A DNA stretch of 64,000 nt from Fistularia commersonii (lineage: Eukaryota; Chordata; Actinopteri; Syngnathiformes; Fistulariidae): NCBI GenBank assembly GCA_037954325.1, contig JBBMNZ010000003.1:18588392-18652391 (forward strand), in the 5' to 3' direction. Positions 51,955-63,725 of the stretch are shown piece after piece. The position numbers and the translations under genes were made by a program. A model generated the notes under the pieces. It searched no databases and had not been told where the DNA came from. It saw nothing but the letters and a program-made list of their open reading frames with translations. How positions within the stretch are numbered: position 1 is the first letter of the stretch; every line of letters starts with the position of its first letter.

Positions 51955-53328
51955 GCCCTTTGTTTTGCCTTTGCTGCCTCTTTCTTTACCTTACGCTGCA
52001 TCTCCCTGTGCTCCTGTCTGTTCTCTTCATTCCTCTCAGTGTCCCACTTCTTCTTTGCTAACCGCTTTCTCTATATATACTCATGCACTTTCTCATTCCA
52101 CCACCAAGTCTCCTTGTCTAGTTTCCTTCCAGATGATATACAAAGTACTCTCAAACCTGTCTCCCTGATAACATTCGCTGTAGTTGTCCAATCATCTGGA
52201 AGCTCTCCCTGACTACCCAGAGCCTTTCTCAACTCCTCCCTGAAAACCATGCAACACTCCTCCCTTTTCAACTTCCATCACTTTGTCCTCTGCTCTGCCT
52301 TTGTCCTCTTGATTATCCTTCTCACCAGAGTCATCCTAAAAACCACCATCCTATACTGTCTGGCTACACTCTCACCCACAACTACTGTACTTTGCAGCCA
52401 CTGATCTCTTTCAGGTTACTTCATCTATACAAGATGTAGTCTACCTGAGGGCTCCTACCTCTGCTCTCATGTTACCCTATGTTCCTGTCTTTTCTGGAAA
52501 AAGAGTTCACTGTAGCCATGTCCATTCTTTTTGCAAAGTCTACCACCATCTGACCCTCTGTGTTCCTATCCTGTATACCAAATCTACCCATCATTCCTTA
52601 ATCCCCTCTATTGCCTGCACCAACATGCCCATTGAAGTCAGCAGCAATTACCACTCTCATATTCTGCTTCACTTCAACTAACTCATCCCAGAACTTCTCC
52701 TTCTCCTTCTCACATCCCACCTGCAGGGCATAGCCACAAACAACATTGGGCATCACACCTCCAATTTCTTTCAGACTCATAAGTCTGTCTGATGCTTTTT
52801 TCACCTTCAGAACATTCCTAACAAACTCCTCCTGCAAGATAACTCCTACTCCATTTCTCTTCCTGTCAGTACCATGATAGAACAACTTAAAGCCTGCTCC
52901 TAAGCTTCTAGCCTTGCTACCACAGTATATCCACCTTCCTTCTCTGAATCATGTCGACCAACTCACTACCTTTTCCTGTCATAGTCCCAATATTCAAAGT
53001 CCCTTCTCTCAATCCCAGACTCTTTCCTTTCCTCTTCTCTCTATACTTCTGAACACCTTCCTCCTCTTTCTTTAACCTACAGTAGCCCAGTTTCCATTGG
53101 TTCCCTGTAGGTCCTCGGTACCAATGGCAGTCGTTGTTAATCCGGGCTTCAACCGATCCGATATAACCTGGTTATTAGGTTTGATCCACATGTTTGGTTT
53201 TGGCACAAGTTTTACGCTGGATGCCTTTCCTGACGCAACCCTGTGCATTTATCCAGGCTTGAGACCGGCTCAGGGAGACACCGGCCCGTGCAGCTCTGCG
53301 GCTGCATTAAACGGGCTCTTTGACTAGC
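51955..53328 (-). mobile_element. RTE-clade LINE, antisense, 5' half (leader, endonuclease, linker)
   Basis: This is the longest RTE copy in the window. On the minus strand the order is as follows. First comes the 5' leader starting TTTAATGCAGCCGCAGAGCT at 53310 and containing the complements of 'ttacgctggatgcctttcctgacgcaaccctg'. Next is endonuclease sequence with RKRNGVGVILQEEFVRNVLK and VCGYALQVGCEKEKEKFWDE, then VVIAADFNGHVGAGNRGD (52885-52598). A post-endonuclease linker follows with LRKALGSQGELPDDWTTTA and DKETWWWNEKVHEYI (52271-52071). The reverse transcriptase is absent because the copy ends at about 51955. Frames are broken by stops and small indels. Confidence 0.88.
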
Positions 53329-53396
53329 AGAATCAAATCAGTTATCCTTTTCATCAATGAACAATTCATATACCAATAACTGAAAATTGAAAAATT

Positions 53397-53465
53397 CATT
53401 AATAATAATAATAATGCATGGGATTTTTATAGCGCTTTTCATGGCACTCAAAGACGCTTAACTGC
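53397..53465. repeat. (AAT)n plus 'tatagcgcttttc' repeat tail
   Basis: A short (AAT)n run is joined to 'gcatgggatttttatagcgcttttcatggcactcaaagacgctt'. This 'gatttatatagcgcttttc' phrase is a common end sequence of dispersed repeats in fish genomes. The body is not recognised. Confidence 0.5.
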
Positions 53466-56400
53466 AGACTTGTACAAGCTACAACAGTTTCTGTCAATTT
53501 AGTATTTATCAAGTTCAGAAATTATCTAGACACACAACCCATCCAGATATGTAAAATGTGAAACAATATGACACCATTACTTCTTGCTTTGAGCTCTGGC
53601 TCTCTGGAAAGGAAATACAACAAACGCAAGTGTAACAACCAGACAGTTTGTGCAATAAAGTGACACACATGTCAGCTGTGATGACAGCTTTTTCTAATAG
53701 ATGTCAGAATATGGTCAGGGCGCTTATTTTATATTCTTAGTATACCCAACCTTTGTTCAAAAAAATCAGTAGAAAATAAAGCATCTGTCCTTCTTGAAGC
53801 ATCCATATCATCAGAAAGAAAAGGCAATACGGGACATGACAGCTTCTAACCTCTGTTTCTGTGTCTGTATCAGGCAGACAAAACTCACCACGAAGGATGT
53901 GTTGAGTCTTTAGACAGCCGCAGTCTTACTTTAATAGGGACTCTGGGGATATAGTGCCCTTAAAGTTCACAGTGCCTGTGAATACAAAAATAACAAGCTA
54001 CAAAGTGTTTTGCATAATTAACAGCAGCTTTTTTGCTGCTGTTTTGTGCACAGTTTATTCATTCTCTTATCAATGGTCAGTAAGTCATCTAGTTCAGACA
54101 CCTTGACAACAAAAGTCACGGTCTGCAGTAAAATGATTGTATTAAAATTGCAATATTGATTGCAATATTTATTTTGATACATCAATGAAAGAAACCCATG
54201 TAGTTTCATTTATCTTTTCCAGCAACATTTAAAACCCTTTTGAAAAATAATTTAGTGCCAAAAGAAATATTTTAGACTTGCCTTAATATCAAATACCTCT
54301 GTAAGCTCTGGGTTAACACATCATCAGGTGTGTTGTCAGGTGCTTTGTCACAAATAAGTTCTTTCTTTTTTATTTTGTCTTTATTTTGTGCTGTTTCATT
54401 TTATTGTTTGAGGTGTTTTTTTAGTCTTTACATTGCAGAAAATCACTCAACTCTTAGACCCAGCATTGCAACCCTAGAAAATGCATCACATTGCATGCAG
54501 AGTTTCCTTAAACATATTAGTAGGAGTGAGTATTTTCCATCTGATGAAGGGGGTTGTGACAACAGTGACAGATTTGCCTGGCTATTATTTTCTTACTGGT
54601 CTGTGACAGACAAGAGGTATCAGACTGTAGAAGTCCTGTCTGGCAGTGAATAAAACAATTGCATCCTTACCCCTCCCCCTCTTTAAGGTTTATTCTCGTT
54701 TTCTTTCTTGGTTTGTCATTCTGCTCCATTACTTCCTGTTTATTCTGTGGTGGTTTTACTGAGATCCTGTGTTGTTGGTATGAGAAGCTCCATGGCACAA
54801 GCAGTGATATCTTACATGGTACCCTCTCACAGCAACACAGTTGTATAGGCCTGGATGATAGTAAAACAATGGCATAGATAGAAGAAACAGGATTTTTTTG
54901 CTATCGAATAGGGCACTTGCTCACTATTTTTGGTCTACATAAATTTCTTACGTTTCATATTTTCTTCAGATCAATTTACTGGATGCAATTTTTTGTAATA
55001 ATTCTAAAAGTAATCAAAATAGTTGACTTAAGAAATATAAGTATTTGCAGTAAAACAGATTAAAGAAAATTGTTATACTAACCTTGTTTTTAACAGGCTA
55101 CATTAGTTACTGTGTACAGTGTGTGTGAGGTTAGATGCTAATACGGGTTTCAAAATATAGAATCGTCAGGAAGTGAATATCTTTCACTGCAGAAGCCATC
55201 AGCTCCACCCAAGGTCACTCTTTTCCTTGCTATAGCTGACAAGAGCCATGTGATTCATAGCTCCTCCAGGGAAGGAATTGGGTTGGGGGTTGGTTCTCTT
55301 GGTCTATGGCCCCGGCCGTCTTGAACCCCTGCATGCATGTCCAGTGATTGAGGGCCTTCTGTGTGTATCACAGGCTCTATGCTCCCGAGAGAGCAGCTGT
55401 CACCAGGGTGCTGCCACAGACTTGCCATGTCTTACCCCATTTGAGGCTAATTGCTACCTAATAAGGCTGTTAGTGCGGTTGTCACTGTATCCCTGTTCCA
55501 TAAAAACTCCCTCTCAGTGGATGGGTTGTCCTCCCATTCTGCTGTCTGCATGTCCAATGGTAATTTTTCATAAATGGCTGTTAAGAACATACTGTATAAT
55601 GGGTCTTTGTACATATGATCAAAGCTGTGTGTTATCTGTTGGTGACCTCAATAATATAATAAACTAGCTATATAGCAAACCAATTTCAGTTGTTTCTCCA
55701 TACTGGATGCAATATGAAGTACAAAATATGCTTGATGTCACTGACAGGTGAAATATATATTCAGCACTACTTTCCTGATCAAAACAACTTGATCCTCTGG
55801 AGCTTCAGAAGGAGATCTAATACTTAATACTAGACTTGTCATTTAAGATAAGATAAAACTTTATTGATCTTAAATAGGCAAATTAAAATTTCTTATGTGT
55901 TACTGAAGGAATATAAAATTTCATCCACAGTTCAAGTGTCATCAAAGAGAAGGGAACTTTCACAGAAAAATCAAAAAAAATTTTCATACATGATTGTAAA
56001 AACATTTAATTCTGCTGCATTTAATGTTCTGAAACTCAAATTGGTGGTCTTTATTTTGTGCGACTTAACTGGCCACTTAGGAAGCTATAGCTTTTAACAT
56101 CATGCACTGTTGCACTCTTCTCAGAATGCTAAATACTTGTTTGAAAAGCAGTGTTTTTCCACCAAATGGGTTTCTTCATTGGGTGAAAGACCGCACTCAT
56201 GACTTTATATGTTAAGTGAAATGTCTGCACAAAGAGATTACAGATCTTAGCCAATAGCCCACTCATTTGTTCTGTGACACCTCACAAACTGCACAAACTG
56301 TACCATCGTAACTGGATGACAAAGAATAGATTAAACATTTTTCAATCAAAACAAAATATTCGAATAACAAGAAAGTAGAAAGAGTCAAAGGACACAGTGA

Positions 56401-59091
56401 TAATAGCAATACTAATGATAGTGACTTTGGTGGTCCTGGGCTGCATAGCACTCTTGTTACAGAGTATTCCAGCACAATCCTGTTCCAATACATCAATGCG
56501 CTTTTCGTGTTCACCATGCCCCAACAGGTGTACCACTCTAACTGCCTACATGACCCCATCTGTCCTCGTTCCGTCCACATCATTACACATGCTTTGCAGT
56601 CTCACACAAATGTTTAAGTAGGCCAGAGTGTCTCCAAAGGTTTGGCTCAAGGAAGAATACATTTCTCTTTCTTTTCTTATTTCCTGCAGTTGTACCTAAT
56701 GCGTTTACCAAATGGCCACTAAAACGTTCCCTTCCCGCCCTGCTGCCTATTATGGCCTGGAAGGGTCATCTATTTGAGGTCACCAATTGAGTGTGGAGGC
56801 CCCTCCATTTATTAGCTCTTCATGTTGCTACAGTGTAGAAAGGGCACAGAATCAATTTGGTGCATTACAGGCCAGCTGGCTGTCAAAGGGACAAGGGGAT
56901 GGGAGGGGAACGAGTAGATGAAGAGGGCTATCCCATCAGATGGTGAAATGGACTCTTATCTGGGTGAATCGCCAGACTGTTCAGCAAGAGACAAAAATGG
57001 ATGAATGAGGAAAGTCAAGAAATTGCACAACAGCATGTGCCCATTGTATGGAGGGAATCCCTGCTCTTTTCAAGAACAAGATAAATCCACGTTTTCAAAA
57101 AAATGTTATGTGGTTAAAACTATAACTTGATTCATTATTATTCTATGTTTTTCTAAGATTCAGAAAACAACCTCAATGATGGTTGAGAAGCAGATAGCAT
57201 AAACTCGTTTACAACTAGAATTAACGTAAATAATGAGACATGATGATCTGAAGATCATTCCTGTAACTAAAAACTAAATGTATTAAATGTGCTGGTATCA
57301 TGAAGGTGAATTCACGGTGTCAATTGTGCTATCTGCTGAATTACTTACTGTGTATAGATGAGCGTGTATGTCTGAGGTGTCTCCTCTCCAATAGTTCTTG
57401 AGCATGGTCAATGTAATATTAACCTCTTATCTATGTAATGAATTATTCATCATAGTGAGAGTTGAGCGGGGATGCCCAGATGAGGAACTGAAAGAGAGAT
57501 CGAACAAAAAGGGTTATACGCAAAAAGGTCTGAGTGGTTCACAAGCAAATATCAAGCCTTAACCTTCAAAGGTCTTCCAAGTCAGCGCGGTAAGAATCAA
57601 GGAAATTGATCCCTTGCTAAAACTAGAAAAGCTAGAAACAGGCTACAAGTAGCACTTCAGAAACATAGACTTACTCTATGATTTTTACTTTTACTGAAGG
57701 GATTGGCTCTAACCCCATCATACCACTTTGAAGAATAATTGGTTGTAGACAACAGCTTTTGCATTTAACAACTGTAAGCGCAGTGTTGTAAGCCACTGTA
57801 ACTTTAGTAAATAGCCAATGTAATTTGAAGGCATCATGTTTGAAATGTGAAACTGACTTCAATCGTGTGAATTTGAATCTCCCACTTTGAAAATAAACCA
57901 TTTTATGTATGGATGAAGAGCTGTACACAGATATCATGTTTTAAATCAGCTAGTTTGCTGTGTTTTATTGTACTGTTAGAGTCTCTGTCTTCAACAAGTA
58001 AGGATGTAATTATTTGAAAAGTATTCAGCACCTTTTTATTTTCATCTGCAGATAATCAGCATAATTGTGGATTAACTCTTTTTGCGTAACATTGCACCAC
58101 TCCATGTATTAAATTTCCAGATGTCACCACAAAAATTATCATCTTTCAGACAAACATTAAAGCTTGATGAGTACATTGAACCAACTACACAAAGGCATTC
58201 TGAAAATGTAATAAATGAACATAAGAGGTCTTGTTTCTCCTTTAAGACCAGCAATCTCTCTCTGCATGTGTGTTTGTATTATGGTCAGCACTGGTATGGA
58301 TTGACAGTGAGACAGATATGAAAGTCGAGGAGGAATCTGCAGAGAGCCTGTCAAATTCCAAGTCTACAGATTTTCATCAGATACTCCTTTGGTGACTGCA
58401 CCCCTAATTATGCAGCTGTCCATAAAAGTTATTTCTGTGTGTTATGATGGGATGGTTTACAGTTCATAGGAATCCCTATGGATCTCAGTAACGCAGGTCA
58501 CGTTTAATTTACATGTCTGTGATGCTTTAACAACTAAAGCACAGATAGATGCACATTTCAATGTCCCGCACAGTAGGATTCCATCTTTATTTCTTCAAGT
58601 TGTTGGCCAATTAAAATCCTTTAAGTTGTGCAAAATGTACCCCATGTTCTTCAGACAGACAAAAAAAACATATGCGTTAATATTGTCAATTGATTTCTGA
58701 AAAAAATCTGGAAAAGTGATGCAATTTTCGACATCAGATGTATTTTGTGATATTTTCATCTACTTTAGACAAAGGTAACATATATAAAATAAGCCTTTGT
58801 GCCTAAATTTGTGAGATACTGTGACAACTTTACATACTGTACCTTCAAACCTCTTGGTTCTGTGTGTAGCATGCTGTGCTTGTTGGGTAGAGCATCATTA
58901 TTTCCATAGTATCTCCATAGGATTGCTCCAGAAAAACATTTCTTCCGTAAAATTAAAATGTCTTCAATGGGGTTATGAGTTGAATACGATTTGGACATAG
59001 GAATGTGAAACACCTGTCTCAAACAACACCAAGTTGTAATAATAGTGCGCACGCAAATCAGACCCTTTGATCACTCAGGGTGCATCTCTCC
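53466..59091. other. mostly unique non-coding sequence, 5.6 kb
   Basis: No gene is supported. A possible L2-type 3' end is at 55843-55890. The stretch 56690-57000 is GC-richer than its surroundings, non-repetitive and free of long frames, and is a candidate conserved element. Confidence 0.4.
55843..55890 (-). mobile_element. possible L2-type LINE 3' end, antisense
   Basis: 'aagataagataaaactttattgatc' is the antisense form of the GATCAATAAAGTTTTATCTT ending seen at 15807-15831 and 30765-30792. Only the terminus is recognisable. Confidence 0.5.
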
Positions 59092-59391
59092 TTTATATAA
59101 GGATGGAGCCACAAAGAGTACTACGGAAGCAGTATTTGCTTTGAGAAAGAGTACTACAGATGCAGTATTTGCTTTGAGAATGCTAATAGAGAAGTACAGA
59201 AAAGGCCAGAGGGAGCTGCATTGCATTTTTCTAGACCTAAAAAGAGCATATGACAGGGTGCCAAGAAAGGAACCCTTGTATTGTATGAGGAAGTCTGGAG
59301 TAGCAGAGAAGTATGTTAGACTGGTGCAGGACATGTATGCTAGCTGTGAGACAGTGGCGAGTTGTGCTGTAGGTGGGGATCAGCTCTGAAA
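59092..59391 (+). mobile_element. RTE-clade LINE, sense, short RT fragment with in-frame tandem duplication
   Basis: The frame 59045-59389 contains KSTTDAVFALRMLIEKYRKG, then RELHCIFLDLKRAYDRVPRK, then YCMRKSGVAEKYVRLVQDMY, the RT segment around catalytic motif A (the Asp of FLDLKRAYD). A 33-bp unit (59114-59146) is repeated at 59147-59179, giving KSTTEAVFALR followed by KSTTDAVFALR. The copy ends with a deletion joining 'gtgctgtaggtg' to 'gggatcagctctga' at about 59372. It closely resembles 60001-60290, about 0.9 kb downstream. Confidence 0.9.
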
Positions 59392-59660
59392 CATTGTATG
59401 ATTTATTAAGGACCCTGTATTCGTCCGAGTAATTTTTCCACACTGGGACTTAGATCTCATCTATTCTGTTAACATATGAAAAGGCAAATAGTAGATAGCT
59501 ACTCACCAACAGCTCAATCACTCATAAATACAAACAAATTCACACCCAGACAAATGTGCAGTCAAGGGGTTTATGTCTTGCTGAAAGGTGCTTTTGGCCA
59601 TGATAGATAGTTCATAACAAACTCCAGTGTATGTAGTCCCACCACCCACATTTTTGTTTT
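59392..59660. other. spacer between two RTE copies
   Basis: No gene or recognised repeat. Confidence 0.4.
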
Positions 59661-59680
59661 GGCAGTCTAGGTAATTGAAA
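59661..59680. repeat. 20-bp target-site duplication, left
   Basis: GGCAGTCTAGGTAATTGAAA, identical to 60888-60907. Confidence 0.92.
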
Positions 59681-60887
59681 TATGCAGCCTCAGGGGGGCT
59701 GCCAGTGAGATGGTCCCAAGCTCGGATAAACACATAGGGTTGGGTAAGGAAGGGCATCTGTCGTAAAGAGGAAAGGCAAGAGTCTTGGACCAAGAGTAGG
59801 GACTTTGTAAAAAGGATGGAAATGGCTGCAGTGAATACTTTTTTCCAGAAAAGACAGGAACATAGGATAAATTATAAGAGTGGAGGTAGGAACAGGTAAA
59901 CTACAACTTGTATAGATGAGGTAATCTGAAAGAGATCCTTGACTTCAAAGTAGTTGCAGGTGAGCGTGTAACCAGCATTTGTGAGCAGCAGTGTGGCTTC
60001 ATGCCTAGAAAGAGTACTACGGATGCAGTATTTGCTTTGAGAATGCTAATAAAGAAGTACAGAGAAGGTCAGAGGGAGGTGCTTTGCTCTTTTGTAGACC
60101 TAGAAAAAGCATATGACAGGGTGCCAAGAGAGGAACTGTATTGTATGAGGAAGTCTGGAGTGGCAGAGAAGTATGTTAGACTAGTGCAGGACATGTATAC
60201 TAGCTGTGAGACTGGTGAGGTGTGCTGTAGGTGTAACAGAGAAGTGCAAGGTGGAGGTGGGACTTCATCAGGGATCAGCTCTGAGACGCTTCTTTTTTGC
60301 ATTGGTGATGGACAGGCTGACAGAGGAGGTTAGACGGGAATCTCCATGGACCATAATGTTTGCAGATAACATTGTGAGCTATTGGGAGGTTTAGGAAAAT
60401 CTTGTGAGGTGGAGGTATGCTCTGGAAAGAGGAGGATTGAAGGTTAGTTGCAGCAAGAGAGAATATTTGTGTATGAATGGAAGGAACCCAGGTGGAATGG
60501 TGAGGCTACAGGGAGTGGAGATCAAGAAGTTAGAGGATTTCAAGTACTTAGGATCAACAGTCCGGAGCAACAAAACCTGTGGAAAAGAGGTGAAGAGATG
60601 GGTTCAAGCAGGTTGGAATGGGTGGAGAAAAGTGTCAGGGGTTATAGAAGACCATAAGCCAGAATGAAAGGATAGGTATACAAGTGGTGCAACCAGCAAT
60701 GCTGTATGGCCTAGATACAGTAACAATGACGAAAAGGCAGGAGGCAGAACTGGATGTCACGGAGACGAAGATGTTGAGGTTCTTTGGGAATGACGAGGAT
60801 GGATAGGATTAGGATGGAGATGGCAACCCCTGAAGGGAAAAGGAGAAGAAGAAGAAATCTAGGCTTTGAAAGAGCAATGTAATAAAT
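59681..60887 (+). mobile_element. RTE-clade LINE, sense, internally deleted, with exact target duplication
   Basis: The copy begins with the family 5' leader ('gcagcctcaggggggctgcc', 'agggttgggtaaggaagggcatctgtcgtaaa', 59684-59766). It skips most of the endonuclease and resumes near 'ttccagaaaagacaggaacatagg' (59843). It then skips the post-endonuclease linker and enters the RT at 59990. The RT pieces read KSTTDAVFALRMLIKKYREG, then CSFVDLEKAYDRVPREELYC, then KVEVGLHQGSALR. The catalytic box is FADN rather than FADD (60359-60370). The 3' part runs to 'cctgaagggaaaaggagaagaagaag' at about 60855. A 32-bp stretch between this tail and the right duplication resembles the flanking target sequence. 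Confidence 0.92.
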
Positions 60888-60907
60888 GGCAGTCTAGGTA
60901 ATTGAAA
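60888..60907. repeat. 20-bp target-site duplication, right
   Basis: An exact copy of 59661-59680. It overlaps a diverged tandem repeat: 'ttgaaagagcaatgtaataaatg' at about 60866 and 'ttgaaagagcaacataataaatg' at about 60902. Confidence 0.92.
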
Positions 60908-62734
60908 GAGCAACATAATAAATGCTTGAAGCATAAGCTTATCAAAATGGATAATGACAGATTGAATCACATTTTCTGCAAACCACAGGTATCACCAGAC
61001 TGCCAGACAGATTTGAAAGTAATTTAAAAGAATGCACAATTACCTGCTAGAAACAAACATGCATGCACACCCACTCACACAACCACTGAACTACTTCAGA
61101 GTGCTACTACCTTCAAGACTGCAATCACTCAAGTAATTTTAAAAAGTAGGGGTAGCAAGCTTTCTCATTTGAGGGTTGCAACTTACAGAAACCCCTGTGC
61201 CGTCTTTTCAGGTTTCTAAGACAACCTTGAATACTCCCTTCATTTCTCTTATGCTCCCATCACCCACCATCCATCGATGTGTATCTGTCTCTTGCTTAAC
61301 CAACCATAGTTCTAACCATACTGGAACTAAAACATCACCATGCTTCTTTAATTGGCTCTGTCCTGGAGGAGAAAAGCTGTCTATCTCTCAAACACGAGGG
61401 GCAGTGGAGTTGTGTGTGTGTGTGTGTGTATTAGAATGAGGTAATGGGCCTCCTGAACAGATCTCTTTTCATATGTTGTGCTTCCCACAGATCTTGTTTT
61501 TTAGTGGCATGACCTCCCTCTTTCCTGCCCAGTTTCACGACACACACAAGCATTACTCCCTGTGTCGAGGTCTTTGTGCATGTGTCTGCTGTGAGTACCC
61601 ACTCCTCCGTCAGTCTGCCTTAGTGTCGAAGCCAAGATGCTGATGTCTTGGGAGTGGGTGTGGGTTCACAGTTCCCCTCTGCTCGCTACATTATTTATCC
61701 CTTTTTACTACAAACATTTTCCACAACAGTGTTTCTCTGGCTCATGATGCTGTAAGGAGAGAAGACCTGACCATTTGTCTTTGACAAAACTGACTTTTTT
61801 TCAATGGAAAAAAAAAAATCAATTGTCACCTTTAAGTGTTAATATTGCTGTTTTTTATTACACTCATTTTATTACAGTGAGTTGAAGATGTGAACAGGCA
61901 TGCACGTACTGTATTTGCTCCCACCTAGTGGTGGATGATCAACAGCACACTCTTAGGGGACTTGTCTGAGAGTGAATTGTTTTCTTTCAACAATGACTAT
62001 GACTTCCGAATATAAACAAAAAACGATGAAGGCTGCCGGCCTGAGGCTTAGTGGCTTAGACTAAGTTCATAGGATTGGCTATCTAGTCAGTTAACTCAGT
62101 TACCATGGTGTCAGAAACACCTTCATCTAGTTAATGATCATGATATTCCATCAATACTGTGACTTTATGGATGAGAGGATTATGTTGCTTTTCCAAAATA
62201 AAACAAATCTTTTTATCGTCCATTAACTGTGTGTCATCAGTATTTTACATGCCAATGTGTTCAAATATAATCAAATTACTGGATCAAGTGATTCAATAAT
62301 GATATTAACATTTATTTCAGAAACAATTCTCTAGCACTATTGAAAACTGATCTATGCTTAGTACATTGTATGTCACATTAGCTAGGTTGCAGCATAGTCG
62401 TTCTGGGAAATGATTTCTGGAAAAGAGGGACAATCTTGCTCAACTGATAAATCTGTTTTTAAGGTCATATGTATGTATATTTATAAATATACTTTTTCAC
62501 TTTTTCTTTATTCACTTTTTTACTGGTCACATGAACTGTGTTTGTTCTGTTTTTCAGACTCTTTTGGACTCTGTGTTCATTATAATTTCTAGGCCATTGA
62601 TATTGAAACAGGGAATTCATATAAATGGTAGCAAAACTACCAAGAGAGATACTACTTTGAGAACATTAAGTGAGTACATCGTGATGGGCCTTCCTTTGCT
62701 TTTACACAATTTACACAATTTCCCCTCACCCAGC
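60908..62734. other. unassigned non-coding sequence
   Basis: No supportable gene. It contains a short (GT)n run (about 61411-61430). The phrase 'ctcccacctagtggtgg' (about 61918) is common in fish repeats, but no element borders are visible. Confidence 0.4.
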
Positions 62735-63195
62735 CTTATAAGAAATCTTCCTCTCTATCCTCTTCTCTCTTGCCAACAAACTTCATGTCCTCACTACATC
62801 CATAAATCTCCTCTGTGGTCTTCCTCCAGTCCTCCTGCCTAGAAGTTCCAACCTCAGCATGCTTCTATCTATATATTCACTATCCCTATATATTCACTCA
62901 GCAATCAAACCATCCCAGTCTTGCCCCTCTGACCTTATCTCCAAAATATGTAGCATGTGCTGTCCCTCTGATGGACTCACTTCTGATCCTATCCATCCTT
63001 GTCACTCTCAAAGAGAACCTCAACATCTTCATCTGTGCTATTACCTGCTCTGCTTCCTGCCTTTTGCTCAATGTGACTGTCTCTAAAACATACAGCATCG
63101 CTGGTCGCACCTCTTGTATACCTTTCCTTTTATTGTGGCTGATACTCTTATCACACATTACTGCTGACATTTTTCTCCAGCTGTTTCCTCTCTCC
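62735..63195 (-). mobile_element. RTE-clade LINE, antisense, C-terminal ORF part
   Basis: On the minus strand (63215-62898) the frame contains RGNSWRKMSAVMCDKSISHN, then VRPAMLYVLETVTLSKRQEA, then EQVIAQMKMLRFSLRVTRMD and RIRSESIRGTAHATYFGDKVRGARLGWFDC. This is the region corresponding to 29504-29790 in the sense copy, and it continues downstream with frameshifts to about 62735. It lacks the RT core and 5' parts. Confidence 0.88.
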
Positions 63196-63725
63196 TGCAA
63201 TTTCAATAGAAACATAACAACTGTTCAGGGGGACCTTTGTGTGCTGTGCAAAGGCAACAGCACCGACAGAAGTCTTCAACATCTCTCCTGAGCAGACCCC
63301 AGTAGAAACTTGACCGGATGCAAAATTCTTGCATCTCTGCATTCATCTGACCACGGCGTTGCCCATGGCGGCCATTTTCCTGATGCTGCTGCCCACCACA
63401 CTCGGTGTGCCTAAACCAGCATCAGCACCTAGCTTCTTTACCGCTTGTCTCAGGCGAGCATAATGCTCTGCAGCATGGTCAGATTTTGCCTCATGCCCCA
63501 ATGTACCATCACAAACGTCGTCCATTGCCTCCTCTTCGACTGACGAATTGACAGACAAACGTCTTGTCTTTTCTCGCTGTGCTGCCATACCTCTAGCTGA
63601 GGAAGAGTTATCTGGTGCAGGCTCTCTGCTAAGTTTGTTTGATTAATCTCTGACATATTAAACATGAGCTGTTTAATATGTTTCTGCCCCTTAATGTTAG
63701 GTATTTTATTCAACCACACTTCCAT
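63196..63725 (-). other. unassigned ORF island between two repeats
   Basis: This is comparatively GC-rich, with two overlapping minus-strand frames. One (63725-63450) starts MEVWLNKIPNIKGQKHIKQL. The other (63588-63343) starts MAAQREKTRRLSVNSSVEEE and continues AMDDVCDGTLGHEAKSDHAA, then LRQAVKKLGADAGLGTPSVV. In the second frame the reading stays open upstream of its ATG to a stop near 63640 and continues without stop to about 63290. The composition (charged, then Ala/Gly/Val-rich) looks more protein-like than the other anonymous frames here. I do not recognise a family. It may be part of a transposon ORF or a decayed retrocopy. Confidence 0.35.

Noticed and set aside
62815..63291. 158-codon plus-strand open frame
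   Set aside because: Antisense shadow of the RTE C-terminal ORF.
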